Source: G963676655 sp963678305
Lineage (GTDB): Bacteria; Verrucomicrobiota; Lentisphaeria; Victivallales; Victivallaceae
Direction: 5' to 3'
Length of the DNA: 64,000 bases
Assembly (NCBI GenBank): GCA_963678305.2
Contig: CAXXVV010000017.1
Location: 676,957 to 740,956 of the forward strand
Positions within the stretch are counted from its first letter, which is position 1. Each line of letters opens with the position of its first letter. Positions 26,150-35,745 of this stretch are shown here, in pieces. The notes beneath the pieces were generated by a model, which ran no database searches, was not told where the DNA came from, and saw only the letters and a list, made by a program, of their open reading frames with translations. The position numbers and the translations under genes were made by a program.

Positions 26150-27154
26150 TCAGTAGATTGTCCATTCGTAATAATGCAGACCATCGTTCGGCAGGTTGTT
26201 GAGACGAACGGAAACCACCAGGGTACGACTGGAAAAGTTGTTGAGCAGCGGGGTAATGAAAATCGTGTAATAACCGGTATCACGCAGATTGAATGCCTGT
26301 CTTACCCGCTGCAACAACAGTTCATCGATGGACTCCGAGATCGGAGTCTTTTTTTTGTACCAGGCATCAATCCCGTCCATAATCTGTTTTGATTCATCCG
26401 CTTCAAAACTGCCAAGGGCGGTAAGTAATTCGTTTGAAGCGGTAAAAAGCGGCGGCGCGACATTTGTATTCAAACGCATCCCGTCCGGAGGAATCAGTTT
26501 GATGCTGTTCAAACGCCCCATTGTATCCGGTTTAACAAAATTTGAGACGCCTGGAATATAGAGCATTTCCTCCCGGAACTGCATAGCGGCATTACGGGGC
26601 AGCGGCGCGAGACCGCGTTCCTGATACTCAGCCTCCTCCATCCCTTTTTCGTTTAAAAAATCATTTGCGTCAGTATAATCGGTAATCCTGTTGCCGATCG
26701 TATCAAGCGCTTCAACGATTTCATTCTCGTCATTGGACTGGTAATATTGTTTAAGCGTGGAGGCAAAAGAAGCGGGGGCAATCCCTCCATGCATTTCGAC
26801 AACCCTGACCTGAACCGGGGTTGAATAGAAATTGACAATGTGCGGAACGCCGTCTGGTAGAAACTGAGTTTCCGCGCTGTCAGAGTCCTTGTCGTTATAA
26901 TACTCCCCGCCAAGTTCGGTATTTCGATTGGTTTCCTGATTCTGGCGATCGGCGAGAATAATCCATGAGACCCGGGCAAAAACGCTTTCGGCAACCTGAA
27001 TCGATTCACTCGAGTCAGCGGCGGGATAAACAATCATCGCACTGAGCTGAGAAAACGTAACGGCGGAAAAAGCCAGCAGCGAAAGCAGTAGGATAAGACA
27101 CAGCACCGTAATAAGGGCCGCGCCGCGTTCCGACTTTCTACCGGTAGTTAACAT
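26150..27154 (-). CDS. gspK: Type II secretion minor pseudopilin, GspK-like
   Basis: The protein has about 334 residues. The start at 27154 (MLTTGRKSERG) follows GGGAG and is four bases past the gspJ stop. A basic leader is followed by AALITVLCLILLLSLLAFSA, the GspK-type membrane helix, and a large periplasmic domain of the expected size (ANDFLNEKGMEEAEY, LYIPGVSNFV, GRLNSI). In GspK the residue at +5 is usually not Glu; here it is Thr, consistent with a tip pseudopilin. It ends the T2SS gene set; nothing follows before the transposase region. Confidence 0.85.
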   Translation of the reverse strand: MLTTGRKSERGAALITVLCLILLLSLLAFSAVTFSQLSAMIVYPAADSSESIQVAESVFARVSWIILADRQNQETNRNTELGGEYYNDKDSDSAETQFLPDGVPHIVNFYSTPVQVRVVEMHGGIAPASFASTLKQYYQSNDENEIVEALDTIGNRITDYTDANDFLNEKGMEEAEYQERGLAPLPRNAAMQFREEMLYIPGVSNFVKPDTMGRLNSIKLIPPDGMRLNTNVAPPLFTASNELLTALGSFEADESKQIMDGIDAWYKKKTPISESIDELLLQRVRQAFNLRDTGYYTIFITPLLNNFSSRTLVVSVRLNNLPNDGLHYYEWTIY

Positions 27155-27158
27155 CAAT

Positions 27159-27815
27159 TCAGCTCCCGTATTTTCCAAAACAACTGGTTCCGGTCAAACG
27201 ACGCAACCAGGATTTTTTTGATCCATCCTCCCAGGTCAGGGTTATCTGGATGGCGGCCGGCAGCGAACCGTAATCGGTTGAATCCTCGTCCCAGTCATCA
27301 AGTTTTTCCAGTTCGCCGTCGTTGAGCACAACATAAGAAAACGCAACTGACCGGATATCGGTTGCGATGACCTCTGTTTGCCGGGGGTATTCCCGGGTAT
27401 CGGCGGTCGTATCACCCTTCGACTCCATCCACGGCAGCAGCGGAGCGTTGCGGTATTCCGCCACCAGAGTTTTGTCGGCCTCATTATAAGAGAGTTTGAC
27501 GAAAATAAAGGAGCCGTTTTCATGCCCTGCCCGCAGCGCGGCCAGCAACAGATAATCGGAATCTCCGGTAAATACGACTTTATCGGACAGCGACTCATCC
27601 TGCCATTTGAACGGAACGGCATTACGGATAACGGTATCGGCAATACGGTCGACCGCGATGTATTCATTCAAGCGTTTATTATGCTGCCTGATCCGGGACC
27701 AGGTACTCTGACCGGAATATAGCGCCATAACCGCAGTCGCGGCAACCAGCATAAAAACCGCCATCGCAACGACAAGTTCTATAAGAGTAAAAGGACGCAC
27801 CACAGACTTATTCAT
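27159..27815 (-). CDS. gspJ: Type II secretion minor pseudopilin, GspJ-like
   Basis: The 218-residue protein has the leader MNKSVVRP-FTLIELVVAMAVFML, with Glu at +5 and Pro at -1, and then AATAVMALYSGQSTWSRIRQ. The size and the C-terminal beta region (WEDGSKKSWLRRL) fit GspJ, which joins GspI and GspK at the pseudopilus tip. It overlaps gspI by eight bases. Position in the set, between GspI- and GspK-like genes, supports the call more than sequence does. Confidence 0.85.
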   Translation of the reverse strand: MNKSVVRPFTLIELVVAMAVFMLVAATAVMALYSGQSTWSRIRQHNKRLNEYIAVDRIADTVIRNAVPFKWQDESLSDKVVFTGDSDYLLLAALRAGHENGSFIFVKLSYNEADKTLVAEYRNAPLLPWMESKGDTTADTREYPRQTEVIATDIRSVAFSYVVLNDGELEKLDDWDEDSTDYGSLPAAIQITLTWEDGSKKSWLRRLTGTSCFGKYGS

Positions 27816-28221
27816 CCCCTGCCTCCTGATTCTGCTGATTGATAATCAGTTCGATATGGCGGGAACCGAATTCTTCACTGGTGGTTCCGTCAATCACCTT
27901 GACCAGCCTGGCGGTGAAGGAATAATTACCGATCGTGGTTTCAACTCCCTCCGGTAATTCAGGATCAACGGTGGAACAGGTAACCCGCCATGAACGATCG
28001 TCCGGCTTAAAGTCCTCCGGCAGCGAATCAACATCGGGTTCCAGCATAAAATACTCACAGCCCTGGGTCAGGGCATGTGAAGTCTCCCATTTAAGCATCG
28101 CCTTGGAAGCACGCTGCGAAGAAGCCGCGAACATTCCCATCAACCCGGTCAAACCGAGAACCAGCACGGCCAGAGCCACAATGACTTCGATCAAGGTAAA
28201 GTTTTTCCGGTTACTGAGCAT
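27808..28221 (-). CDS. gspI: Type II secretion minor pseudopilin, GspI-like
   Basis: The 137-residue protein begins MLSNRKN-FTLIEVIVALAVLVLGLTG, the form typical of GspI (E+5, AVLVLG). The ATG at 28221 is chosen because it places the leader immediately before the helix; a longer frame runs upstream to 28266 into gspH. It overlaps the gspH stop by 11 bases. GspI initiates the pseudopilus tip complex with J and K. Confidence 0.85.
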   Translation of the reverse strand: MLSNRKNFTLIEVIVALAVLVLGLTGLMGMFAASSQRASKAMLKWETSHALTQGCEYFMLEPDVDSLPEDFKPDDRSWRVTCSTVDPELPEGVETTIGNYSFTARLVKVIDGTTSEEFGSRHIELIINQQNQEAGDE

Positions 28222-28993
28222 AATTAATTTTATATTTCTGAGAATATTCTTTAAGATCAACTTCACGCATCGTTACTATCCCGGTCAACGGAGAAGCGAT
28301 AATTTCAACGGCATGGGCGTCGAGTTTCAACAGGATCGGTCCGCCTTGAGCTGCTCCGTCCGGGAAAAAACGGAAAATAATATCAGGGCCGGAAGATTGT
28401 TCAACAGAAACCGAGCTGGTTTCACTGTCGGCCTTTCTAACAGTTTCCGCATCGATATCGATATTGTCATCCTTTACATCCGTACCTTTATCATTGAATG
28501 ATTCCGGCACAATTAACTGGATCGTTTCCGGCAGCACGATTTCAGTCGTTTTAAGTTCGGCAACCGGAGGCAAAGTGATCTCGCCGTTCGCGGTCTTAAC
28601 GGTCCGGTCATTCTGGTCCTCGCCCAGATCGACAATATGAGCAAAGGATTTACCCTGATCGGAATAGACCACCTCTCCGTCATTATTCAGGTTCACATAC
28701 TGGATGACGTAGAGTTTACGGTTTTCAACGTCACAGGCAATTCTGATCTCCCGTCCGCTGCCGGTGGCATACATGCCGCATCGCCGGAGAAACGCGCATA
28801 CTTCCGCCCCCTTGCTGTCCAGTGAGGCAAAGGCCGGCATCTTGCCGACCCGGCCGATCGCAATCCCCGAAATAACCAGGATGATAATGATCACCACAAT
28901 CAGCTCTGTCAGGGTGAACATGCGGCGTACCAGCCGCTTCCGGTTGAAAACCGGAATTATGGCGGACGAATTATTCACTATAACCGGAATCAA
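28211..28993 (-). CDS. gspH: Type II secretion minor pseudopilin, GspH-like
   Basis: The 260-residue protein has an N-terminal leader of 25 residues ending KRLVRRM, then FTLTELIVVIIIILVISGIA, and the GspH-like region KGAEVCAFLRRCGMYATGSGREI. It is longer than most GspH (around 170), with an acidic Asp/Thr/Glu-rich insert near residues 165-205 (FNDKGTDVKDDNIDIDAETV). Position -1 is Met. It starts three bases after the gspG stop. The downstream Met at 28921 could be an alternative start. Confidence 0.82.
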   Translation of the reverse strand: MIPVIVNNSSAIIPVFNRKRLVRRMFTLTELIVVIIIILVISGIAIGRVGKMPAFASLDSKGAEVCAFLRRCGMYATGSGREIRIACDVENRKLYVIQYVNLNNDGEVVYSDQGKSFAHIVDLGEDQNDRTVKTANGEITLPPVAELKTTEIVLPETIQLIVPESFNDKGTDVKDDNIDIDAETVRKADSETSSVSVEQSSGPDIIFRFFPDGAAQGGPILLKLDAHAVEIIASPLTGIVTMREVDLKEYSQKYKINYAQ

Positions 28994-28996
28994 ACC

Positions 28997-29440
28997 TTAT
29001 TCGGCGTCTGCGTTGTTTTTAATGTCGGCGTTATCTCCTTCACCGCCGGCCTGGCCATCCGCACCGTAACTGATGATATCGAAATCACCATTTTCACCGG
29101 GACAGGTGTAGACATAATCATTGCCCCACGGATCTTTCGGAACCTTGTTGCCGCGCAGATAAGGGCCTTTCCACTTCTCGTTGTCATTGACATTGGTAAT
29201 CAGGGACTGCAAACCGTCGCTGTCGTCCGGCAGCTTGCCGATGTCGAGCCGGAAATCAAATATCGCCTGCTCCAGTACTTTGATCTGGGCTTTCGCGGTA
29301 CTGATATTCGCTTTTTTGACGTAATTGTAGTAGATGGGAGTGGCGATAGACGCCAGCAACGTGATAATCACGATCACGACTACCATTTCCATCAGTGTAA
29401 ACGACCTTACCAGGATCTTTTCATTGTTTTTTCTGTTCAT
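28997..29440 (-). CDS. gspG: Type II secretion major pseudopilin, GspG-like
   Basis: The 147-residue protein starts at 29440, with AAAGGGAAAAT upstream. It has MNRKNNEKILVRS-FTLMEMVVVIVIITLLASI, then KAQIKVLEQAIFDFRLDIG, PYLRGNKVPKDPWGNDYVY and FDIISYGADGQAGGEGDNAD, which is the classical GspG pattern including the calcium-site region. It forms the main shaft of the pseudopilus. Position -1 is Ser, not Gly. The C-terminal tail (ADIKNNADAE) is a little longer than usual. Confidence 0.92.
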   Translation of the reverse strand: MNRKNNEKILVRSFTLMEMVVVIVIITLLASIATPIYYNYVKKANISTAKAQIKVLEQAIFDFRLDIGKLPDDSDGLQSLITNVNDNEKWKGPYLRGNKVPKDPWGNDYVYTCPGENGDFDIISYGADGQAGGEGDNADIKNNADAE

Positions 29441-29568
29441 GATATTTTCCCTTTCATTATTGATTTTTTGACTCGTAATAAATTTTGTTTGCAAGTTGTC
29501 TGTTTTAAGGGCTTACTCCCCGGCTTCAAAACTTTCAACCTGGAACTTTCAACTTAGACTATTATACA

Positions 29569-30768
29569 TCATATATTGTTCATTTCCATAATCGGCAGGA
29601 AAATTGCCAGCACCACGATAAAAATAACCAGCGCCATAATCAGGATCATCGCCGGCTCGAAAAAAGCCAGAAGCCGTTTGATCCTCAACCTCAAACCATT
29701 CTCAAGTTCATCCGCCACATGATTAAGCATTTCACCCTGATTTCCGGATTCCTCGCCAATCATCAGCATCTGGATAGCCAGACGCGGAATATAAGGATTT
29801 TTTGACAGTGCCGCCGACAGCCTTTTCCCGCCTTTAAGATCATTCGCAACGCCGTCAAAACTCTCCGCGATGTATTTATTTGAAATCACCCGGTTGGCAA
29901 TCTGCATGGTGTTCAGCAGATGGACATGGTTGGAAATCAAAATGGACAAAGTCCGGATAAACCGGCTCATTTCGGTTTCGCAGATCAGACGTCCGAACAA
30001 CGGCAGCCGCAACAGAAACTTTTCCCACCGGTCCCTGATCGGCCCGTCCTGTTTGCGTTTTGACCAAAGACTGAGCAACCCGGCAATCAGGAGCAGCCAC
30101 AACCACCACAGTCCGGTAAAGATTTGACTGATTCCGAGTAGAATCCGGGTCAGCAACGGCAATTCCCGTCCCATGTCCTCAAAGATATTGGCGAAATGCG
30201 GAATAAAAAAAGTAAAAACCAGCAGAACCACCCCGGATGTGACTGACAGGATAATCACGGGGTAGATACTGCTGGTAATAATAAAATCTTTAAGCTCTTT
30301 ACTGGCGATCAGAAAATTCCGCAGTTCCACCATAACGGCGGCCAGATTGCCGGTTTCCTCTCCGGTTTGAACCAGGTTGGCGTAAAGCCGCGGAAAACGG
30401 GAACCGTTGTCCCGGACCAGTTCAGAAAATCTTTTACCTTCATGCAACCCGCGTCTGAGCGAATTAACGACATCTGCCGAACTGCTGCCTTCCATCCCGT
30501 TCGCAATGATCCCGAGCGCACGTTCCAACGGAATATGCGCGCTGAGCAGCGGCACCAGACGGTCGGTGAATTCGTTGACATTGAATGAGTCTCGCTTGAA
30601 CAGGGAAAATTTAGCCGCGGCATCACCGGTAACCACGCCGAAGGAAGCAACCGGGGTCATATTCCGGCGACGAAGCCGTGACAGGGCGTCGGAATCCGAA
30701 TCTCCCTCGATGATCAGGACCGATACCTTACCGCTGCTGTCGGCTGCTTTGAATTTGTATAACGGCAT
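29569..30768 (-). CDS. gspF: Type II secretion inner-membrane platform protein GspF
   Basis: The 399-residue protein has two cytoplasmic GspF/T2SSF repeats (about 65-190 and 265-390) separated by membrane segments (IYPVIILSVTSGVVLLVFTF; WWLWLLLIAGLLS; AMILIMALVIFIVVLAIFLP at the end). LVQTGEETGNLAAV and MLMIGEESGNQGEML are the paired GxExG repeats. It is the standard length for GspF, anchors the ATPase GspE and is essential for pseudopilus assembly. It lies 20 bases after gspE. Confidence 0.93.
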   Translation of the reverse strand: MPLYKFKAADSSGKVSVLIIEGDSDSDALSRLRRRNMTPVASFGVVTGDAAAKFSLFKRDSFNVNEFTDRLVPLLSAHIPLERALGIIANGMEGSSSADVVNSLRRGLHEGKRFSELVRDNGSRFPRLYANLVQTGEETGNLAAVMVELRNFLIASKELKDFIITSSIYPVIILSVTSGVVLLVFTFFIPHFANIFEDMGRELPLLTRILLGISQIFTGLWWLWLLLIAGLLSLWSKRKQDGPIRDRWEKFLLRLPLFGRLICETEMSRFIRTLSILISNHVHLLNTMQIANRVISNKYIAESFDGVANDLKGGKRLSAALSKNPYIPRLAIQMLMIGEESGNQGEMLNHVADELENGLRLRIKRLLAFFEPAMILIMALVIFIVVLAIFLPIMEMNNI

Positions 30769-30788
30769 AGTTCAACCTGTTTACTTTT

Positions 30789-32399
30789 TTACAATTCACT
30801 GGCGGCCCGGGTCACTTCATATTCGGTCGTGATGCCGGCTGCCACTTTGGCCATACCATCTTCCTGCAACGGAATCATTCCGTTCTCGCAGGCCAGTTTG
30901 GCAATATCACTGCTTGACGCATTCTTGGTGATCGCACGCCGCATATCGTCGTTAACAGTCAGGAGTTCATAAATCCCGGTCCGCCCCCGGAAACCAGTTC
31001 CGGAACAGGCCCGGCAGCGGTTCCCGGTAAAATTGTAATTTATCCCGGAACCGTCACACTCTTTACAGACCACCCTGACCAGCCGCTGCGACATAACCCC
31101 GAACAAAGCGGAAGAAACCAGGAAGCCTTCAACTCCCATATCCAGCAAGCGGCTGACCGCTCCCGGCGCGTCATTGGTGTGCAGCGTGCTTAATACCAGA
31201 TGCCCGGTGAGAGCCGCGTTGATCGCGATATCGGCGGTTTCCCGGTCACGGATTTCCCCAACCAGAATAATATCCGGGTCCTGACGCACAATAGAACGCA
31301 ATCCATTGGCGAAAGTCAGACCGATCTTGGCGTTTACCTGAACCTGAGACAATCCGGGGAACTTATATTCAACCGGGTCCTCGATCGTAATAATTTTCTT
31401 CTTGCCGTCCTTGAGCTGGTTGATCACACTGTACAAGGTAGTGGTTTTACCGCTACCGGTAGGTCCGACAACCAGAATAATACCGTGAGGAATCGAAATA
31501 AGCCGGTTGAATCGCTTAAGCAAAGTTTCGTTCATCCCGATGTTCTTGAGGTCGAAAACGACCGCGTCCTTACGCAAAATACGCAAAACGATACTCTCGC
31601 CGTTCATGGCGGGAATCGTACTGATACGGATATCGATGTCCCTGGCGCCGATCTTGACCGAGGTCCGGCCGTCCTGCGGCAGCCGGCTCTCCGCGATATT
31701 CAGGCCGCCGATCAGCTTTACCCTTGACGCCACCGCCGGAAACTGGCTGTAGGGCACACTTAAATATTCCTGCAACACTCCGTCGATCCGGAACCGGATG
31801 ATCATCCTGGTTTCCTCCGGTTCGATATGAATGTCACTGGCGTTCGATTCAATGGCGCGGGCAAACATCTCATTGACCAGGCGGACAATCATTGTCTCAT
31901 CGGCCATGGCGCGGAGCGCTTCCTCGTCAGCGTTATTGATCAAATCCAGTTCGTTTTCGGATTCGGAACGATAAACTGAAGTGACCGCCCGTTCGATGAA
32001 ATTGCGTCGGGCAAATTTAAAATTGACATCGATATTGTGAAAGCGTTTAAAAAAGTATTTATGCTGAGCCAGGTAATAAGGATGCGAAACCAGCAGTTCG
32101 TAAATATCCTGCGCCGGTTCATAAATAAAGCAGCAATGCTCTTCGAGGTAATCCGGATTGATGAACATCAATGCCGTATCGGTGGAAAACGATTCCTCCT
32201 CGATTTCATCGAGAAACGGAATCGTCAATGCCCGGGCATAGATCTCCAGCAATTCGATCTCTGTAACGAGTCCGTCTTTACACAAACTCTGGTCTACCTC
32301 CGCCGGGTCGTCACTCTGCATGACCATTTCCCGGTAACCGGGCCGGATCGGCTCCAGACTATCGCTCAACAACTCTTTAATATTATTTGAATGCGTCAT
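30789..32399 (-). CDS. gspE: Type II secretion traffic ATPase GspE
   Basis: The 536-residue protein has an N-terminal GspE domain (about 1-140), a NADEEALRAMADETMIVRLVN linker, the ASDIHIEP motif, Walker A GPTGSGKTTT (about 310), the Asp box TIEDPVEY, Walker B DPDIILVGEIRD, the His box GHLVLSTLHTND and a Cys-rich zinc knuckle (CKECDGSG...CRACSGTG). All required residues are present. The ATG begins near the 3' end of gspD, so the genes are probably coupled. The enzyme hydrolyses ATP to power pseudopilus growth at the inner membrane. Confidence 0.95.
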   Translation of the reverse strand: MTHSNNIKELLSDSLEPIRPGYREMVMQSDDPAEVDQSLCKDGLVTEIELLEIYARALTIPFLDEIEEESFSTDTALMFINPDYLEEHCCFIYEPAQDIYELLVSHPYYLAQHKYFFKRFHNIDVNFKFARRNFIERAVTSVYRSESENELDLINNADEEALRAMADETMIVRLVNEMFARAIESNASDIHIEPEETRMIIRFRIDGVLQEYLSVPYSQFPAVASRVKLIGGLNIAESRLPQDGRTSVKIGARDIDIRISTIPAMNGESIVLRILRKDAVVFDLKNIGMNETLLKRFNRLISIPHGIILVVGPTGSGKTTTLYSVINQLKDGKKKIITIEDPVEYKFPGLSQVQVNAKIGLTFANGLRSIVRQDPDIILVGEIRDRETADIAINAALTGHLVLSTLHTNDAPGAVSRLLDMGVEGFLVSSALFGVMSQRLVRVVCKECDGSGINYNFTGNRCRACSGTGFRGRTGIYELLTVNDDMRRAITKNASSSDIAKLACENGMIPLQEDGMAKVAAGITTEYEVTRAASEL

Positions 32400-32440
32400 A
32401 AACTTTTCTCAACGGGCCATGTTCCTGTTTCTTTTTATAT

Positions 32441-34715
32441 TCAAGGTACTGATCTTCGGTCATGTTCTGTTTTTTTCTGGAAGTCGCGAATCAGCTCAAC
32501 GGACTGTTTGTAACGTGCGATCAGCTCTTCCAACTGGCTTTTCTCAGTCACAATGTTGGCGGTGATCAGCAACAGCAGTTCGGTCCTGACCTTGGCATGG
32601 GAGGGTGTTGCCCATCAGGTTTTTCAAAAACGGAATGCTGTCGATAAACGGCAGAGTGCTGAGTTTTTCGGTCGTCGACTCTTTGATCAGACCGCCGATG
32701 ATCAGGGTCCGGCCGGTCCGCATGGTCATCAGCGGTTTCAAGTACGCGCTCCCGGATTTCCGGCGAATCAATGGTCGAAGATTCGTTGGTGATCGCTTCG
32801 GAAATCTCCTGCTTCATATTGAACGTGATCATTCCGCCACGGGTCACATGAGGAGTAACGGTCAGAATTGTCCCGGTGTTCTTGTATTCGACCGAACGCA
32901 GCAAAGTGGTACTTTCTTGAGTACTTGAGTTAGTATCAGTTGTTTCAGAAGAAATAACCGGAACCTGCGCGCCGACGCTGATCTTGGCCTGCGCGTGGCT
33001 GTTCACCAGCACCTGCGGACTGGAAACCAGCTTGACGTTGGTTTTTTCCGACAGTGCTTTAACATAACCGAATTTTTCATCCGGATTGCTCGGGTTGAAA
33101 ATAGCGAATTTACCGCCGGTCTGGGGATATTTGTCATTATTGTCCAGAGGAACCAGCGGCAGATAGTTGGTCCCGCCATCCATCCCGGTGGACTTGCCAC
33201 CGGTGGTATAGTTGAATTCCACTCCGAATTCGAAGTCGTCATTCAAGGTAACCTCGATGATCATCACCTGGAGCAGCACTTGAGCGGGCATCGTATCCAG
33301 CCTGCTCAACAGAGCCTTGACCATGGCATAAGTACGCGGCGTGGTCCTGACGATCAACCGGTTTGAAACGGCGTCGGCAAAGAGTTTTACCGGAACATCG
33401 AAAATGCTTACCGGAGCGCTTGACTTATATTTTTTCGCCTCTTCGGCTTCCCGCTGTTGCGCCCGGGTATTGGCGTTTCTCATCTGCTGTTCCCGGGTGT
33501 CCGCAGTTTTTACCGGTTCAGTGGTATTCTGCGCGGTGATAGTTGTACCTTCCACCGGAAATACCACTGAAACCGCTTTAGCCAGGTCGGCGGCATTCGC
33601 GTTGATGACGTCATAAACAAAGACCATTTCCTGGTCGCTCGATTCCCGGCAGTCCAAAGTATTGACCCATTTCTTCACCTCATCAAGCGGTTTGGCTGTA
33701 GCGGCGGAAAGCAACAGAACCTGAATTCGGTCAAGCGCCGCAATGTGGATAGCGCCGGCTTCTTTTTTTGTCATATCAGTAGTCACCGGAAAGCCCAGGA
33801 CCGGCAATACCTCAGTCAACTCCTGGGCGATACGCGACGCCGGAACATTTTTACAGTGCAGCACCGCGTGGGCCCAGTTGGCATAACTGCTGCGGTCAAT
33901 CAGTTTCAGCAGTTCCTGGATCTTGGTAATATTGGCCGGAACGTCAACAACCAGAATCGCGTTGACCTTCGCCTGCTCGATCGCGGTACTGCCTTCGGAA
34001 AGAAACGGCGTCAACTGGGTCAGAACATCGACCGCCGCAACGTGTTTCAACATAAACTGGACAATCTCCACGTTGTTCGAGGGCTTGCCGACGTGAATAG
34101 TGCGCCGTTCCTGAGGCAGTTTAGCAAACGGCAGAATCCTGATCAGGTCATCAGACGGAGAGCAGTAGGCTCCAACCATCAGCAGCATCTGTTCAAAGAC
34201 CTGCCAAAGCTCTTTTTTGCGCATTTTCGACTTGATTTGCATCGTCACCGTTCCCTGACGGCAGGATCGATGATATAGTTGAAGCCAAGAGCTTTGGCAA
34301 AAGCCGGCACAACATCGGCAATGCTGGTATCATTGAAGCTTACCGCAATTTCGCTCTCAGTCTCTTTACCTTTTTCAATATACTTGGCATAGAAAGGTTT
34401 GACGTCACGCTGTACTTCGGTTCGGCCTTTGGAGTCAGTGGCCAGTTTTGTGACATCAACCGGTTTGACAACCGATGCCGGCGAGTCGGCTTTGACCGTC
34501 TCATCTTCTATGGTCTGCGGTTTTGCCCGGTCAGGACGGACTTTGAAATCTTTGTTGAACAATGATTCAATATCCTCTTCTTTTTTCGGTTTCGCCGTTT
34601 TTTTTGCTTTTTTCTTACCGTCATCGGTCGTGGAACACGAAGTGACGACCAGCATCATCACCGCGACAATCGGAATTACCGACATCCTCAACAAAACTTT
34701 TTTTCCTGCTTTCAT
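32441..34715 (-). CDS. gspD: Type II secretion outer-membrane secretin GspD, interrupted by several frameshifts
   Basis: Three open pieces form one secretin of about 750 residues. The first piece (34715-34245) carries a lipoprotein-like signal (VVTSC), a charged linker and the N0 domain ending NYIIDPAVRE. The frame then shifts at 34247-34249 (one G short) to VTMQIKSKM and the N1-N3 and secretin core (VLLQVMIIEVTL, VSSPQVLVNSHAQAKISVG). One base too many near 32740 precedes RTLIIGGLIKE, and one too many near 32599-32605 precedes SHAKVRTELLLLITANIV. A T7 run at 32470-32476 may hide a fourth shift, since one base fewer yields a longer end overlapping gspE. All other T2SS genes are intact, so sequence error is more likely than decay. 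Confidence 0.85.
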
Positions 34716-34758
34716 TGTTCCTGATAGACTCCAAATTTATATTATTAACTTTTGATTG

Positions 34759-35745
34759 TTATCTGCTTCTGCTGCCGGTACTACTGCGTCCTGAACTGGA
34801 ACTGCCGGTACTGCGACTGGTGTTCGTATTGCGACTGCGCCCCTGGTTGTTACTCTGAGGTCTGTTGGCGCCACCACCGGCGGCCGCGCCGCCGCCACGC
34901 GCCCCGTTTACATTGTTTCGGTTATTACGGTTATTACGATTATTATTGCCGCCGCCAGTATTTTTAGTACTTTTCGTAGTCGTTATTATTTTCGTTTTCT
35001 GCTCTGTCGACTTGATCTGGTCTCCCGCCTCAAGCCCCAATACAAAGCGCTCGTTGCCTTTAACGATTGTAACCGTCGCCTTATCAAAATCAATGTCAGT
35101 CAGGGTAAATCCATTTTGCAAAGTATCGCCGACCACGAAAAATCTTTTTTCATTAAGTTTGTTGACTGTTTTTTCTTTTTCCTGGCCGCGCCGGTCTAGA
35201 TAACGACTGGGATCAAACCTTCTGGAACTGCGATTACTGCTGGTACGGCTGTTATTACGATTATAAGAACTGCTGCCGCGACTACTGGTACGACTATTGC
35301 CACGACTGCTGGTACGACTATTGCGGTTGAAAGCTGAAGCTCCTCCGCGCATCATCATCATCCGGAAAAACATGGCACGACGGTCTTCCCTTCTGCGATC
35401 GGCTTCGCGCAAGGTAATTTTTTCTTTGACTTTTTCCTGGATGATCGCCCCCTTAACTCCAGCCATGGAGCACAGTCCGACTAATTTTACATCCTTGTTC
35501 GTCTGGGTTTCGGAATCTGTCCCGCGCTCACGTCTGAAAATATTGTTTTTTATAATGGCGTTATCCTCGGTGTAAACATTGCCGATATAAGAATTAGTAT
35601 ACTTGGCCGGCTCCTTAACAACCTTTTTCTGATCTTTTTTGGGCATTTCAAACTCTTCCGGTTTGAAATCGACATTCATTTTGACCAGGGCAAACGCGCC
35701 AAAGCCCAATCCGCCAATCGCCAGATATAATATCAACTTCATCAT
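34759..35745 (-). CDS. GspC-like protein with Arg/Asn/Gly/Ser-rich low-complexity segments
   Basis: The 328-residue protein has one N-terminal membrane helix (LILYLAIGGLGFGAFALV), a short conserved region around residues 60-110 (NIFRRERG, VKLVGLCSMAGVKGAI), and a core at about 195-255 (LNEKRFFVVGDTLQNGFTLT, FVLGLEAGDQIK) of the GspC/HR-like kind. Between and after them lie long RNS- and RGG-rich tracts: SSRGNSRTSSRGSSSYNRNN and NNNRNNRNNRNN, then a poly-Gly/Ser C-terminus. These tracts are unusual for GspC and look disordered. Position between the GspM-like and GspD genes supports the GspC call; sequence support is modest. Confidence 0.6.
   Translation of the reverse strand: MMKLILYLAIGGLGFGAFALVKMNVDFKPEEFEMPKKDQKKVVKEPAKYTNSYIGNVYTEDNAIIKNNIFRRERGTDSETQTNKDVKLVGLCSMAGVKGAIIQEKVKEKITLREADRRREDRRAMFFRMMMMRGGASAFNRNSRTSSRGNSRTSSRGSSSYNRNNSRTSSNRSSRRFDPSRYLDRRGQEKEKTVNKLNEKRFFVVGDTLQNGFTLTDIDFDKATVTIVKGNERFVLGLEAGDQIKSTEQKTKIITTTKSTKNTGGGNNNRNNRNNRNNVNGARGGGAAAGGGANRPQSNNQGRSRNTNTSRSTGSSSSGRSSTGSRSR

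Noticed and set aside
32544..32771. Independent small gene within the 3' part of gspD
   Set aside because: Its sequence is the secretin C-terminal region in a shifted frame, not a separate gene.
34752..34967. Cys/Tyr-rich plus-strand frame opposite the GspC-like gene
   Set aside because: It is the complement of the RNS-rich low-complexity coding tract and has no sensible composition of its own.
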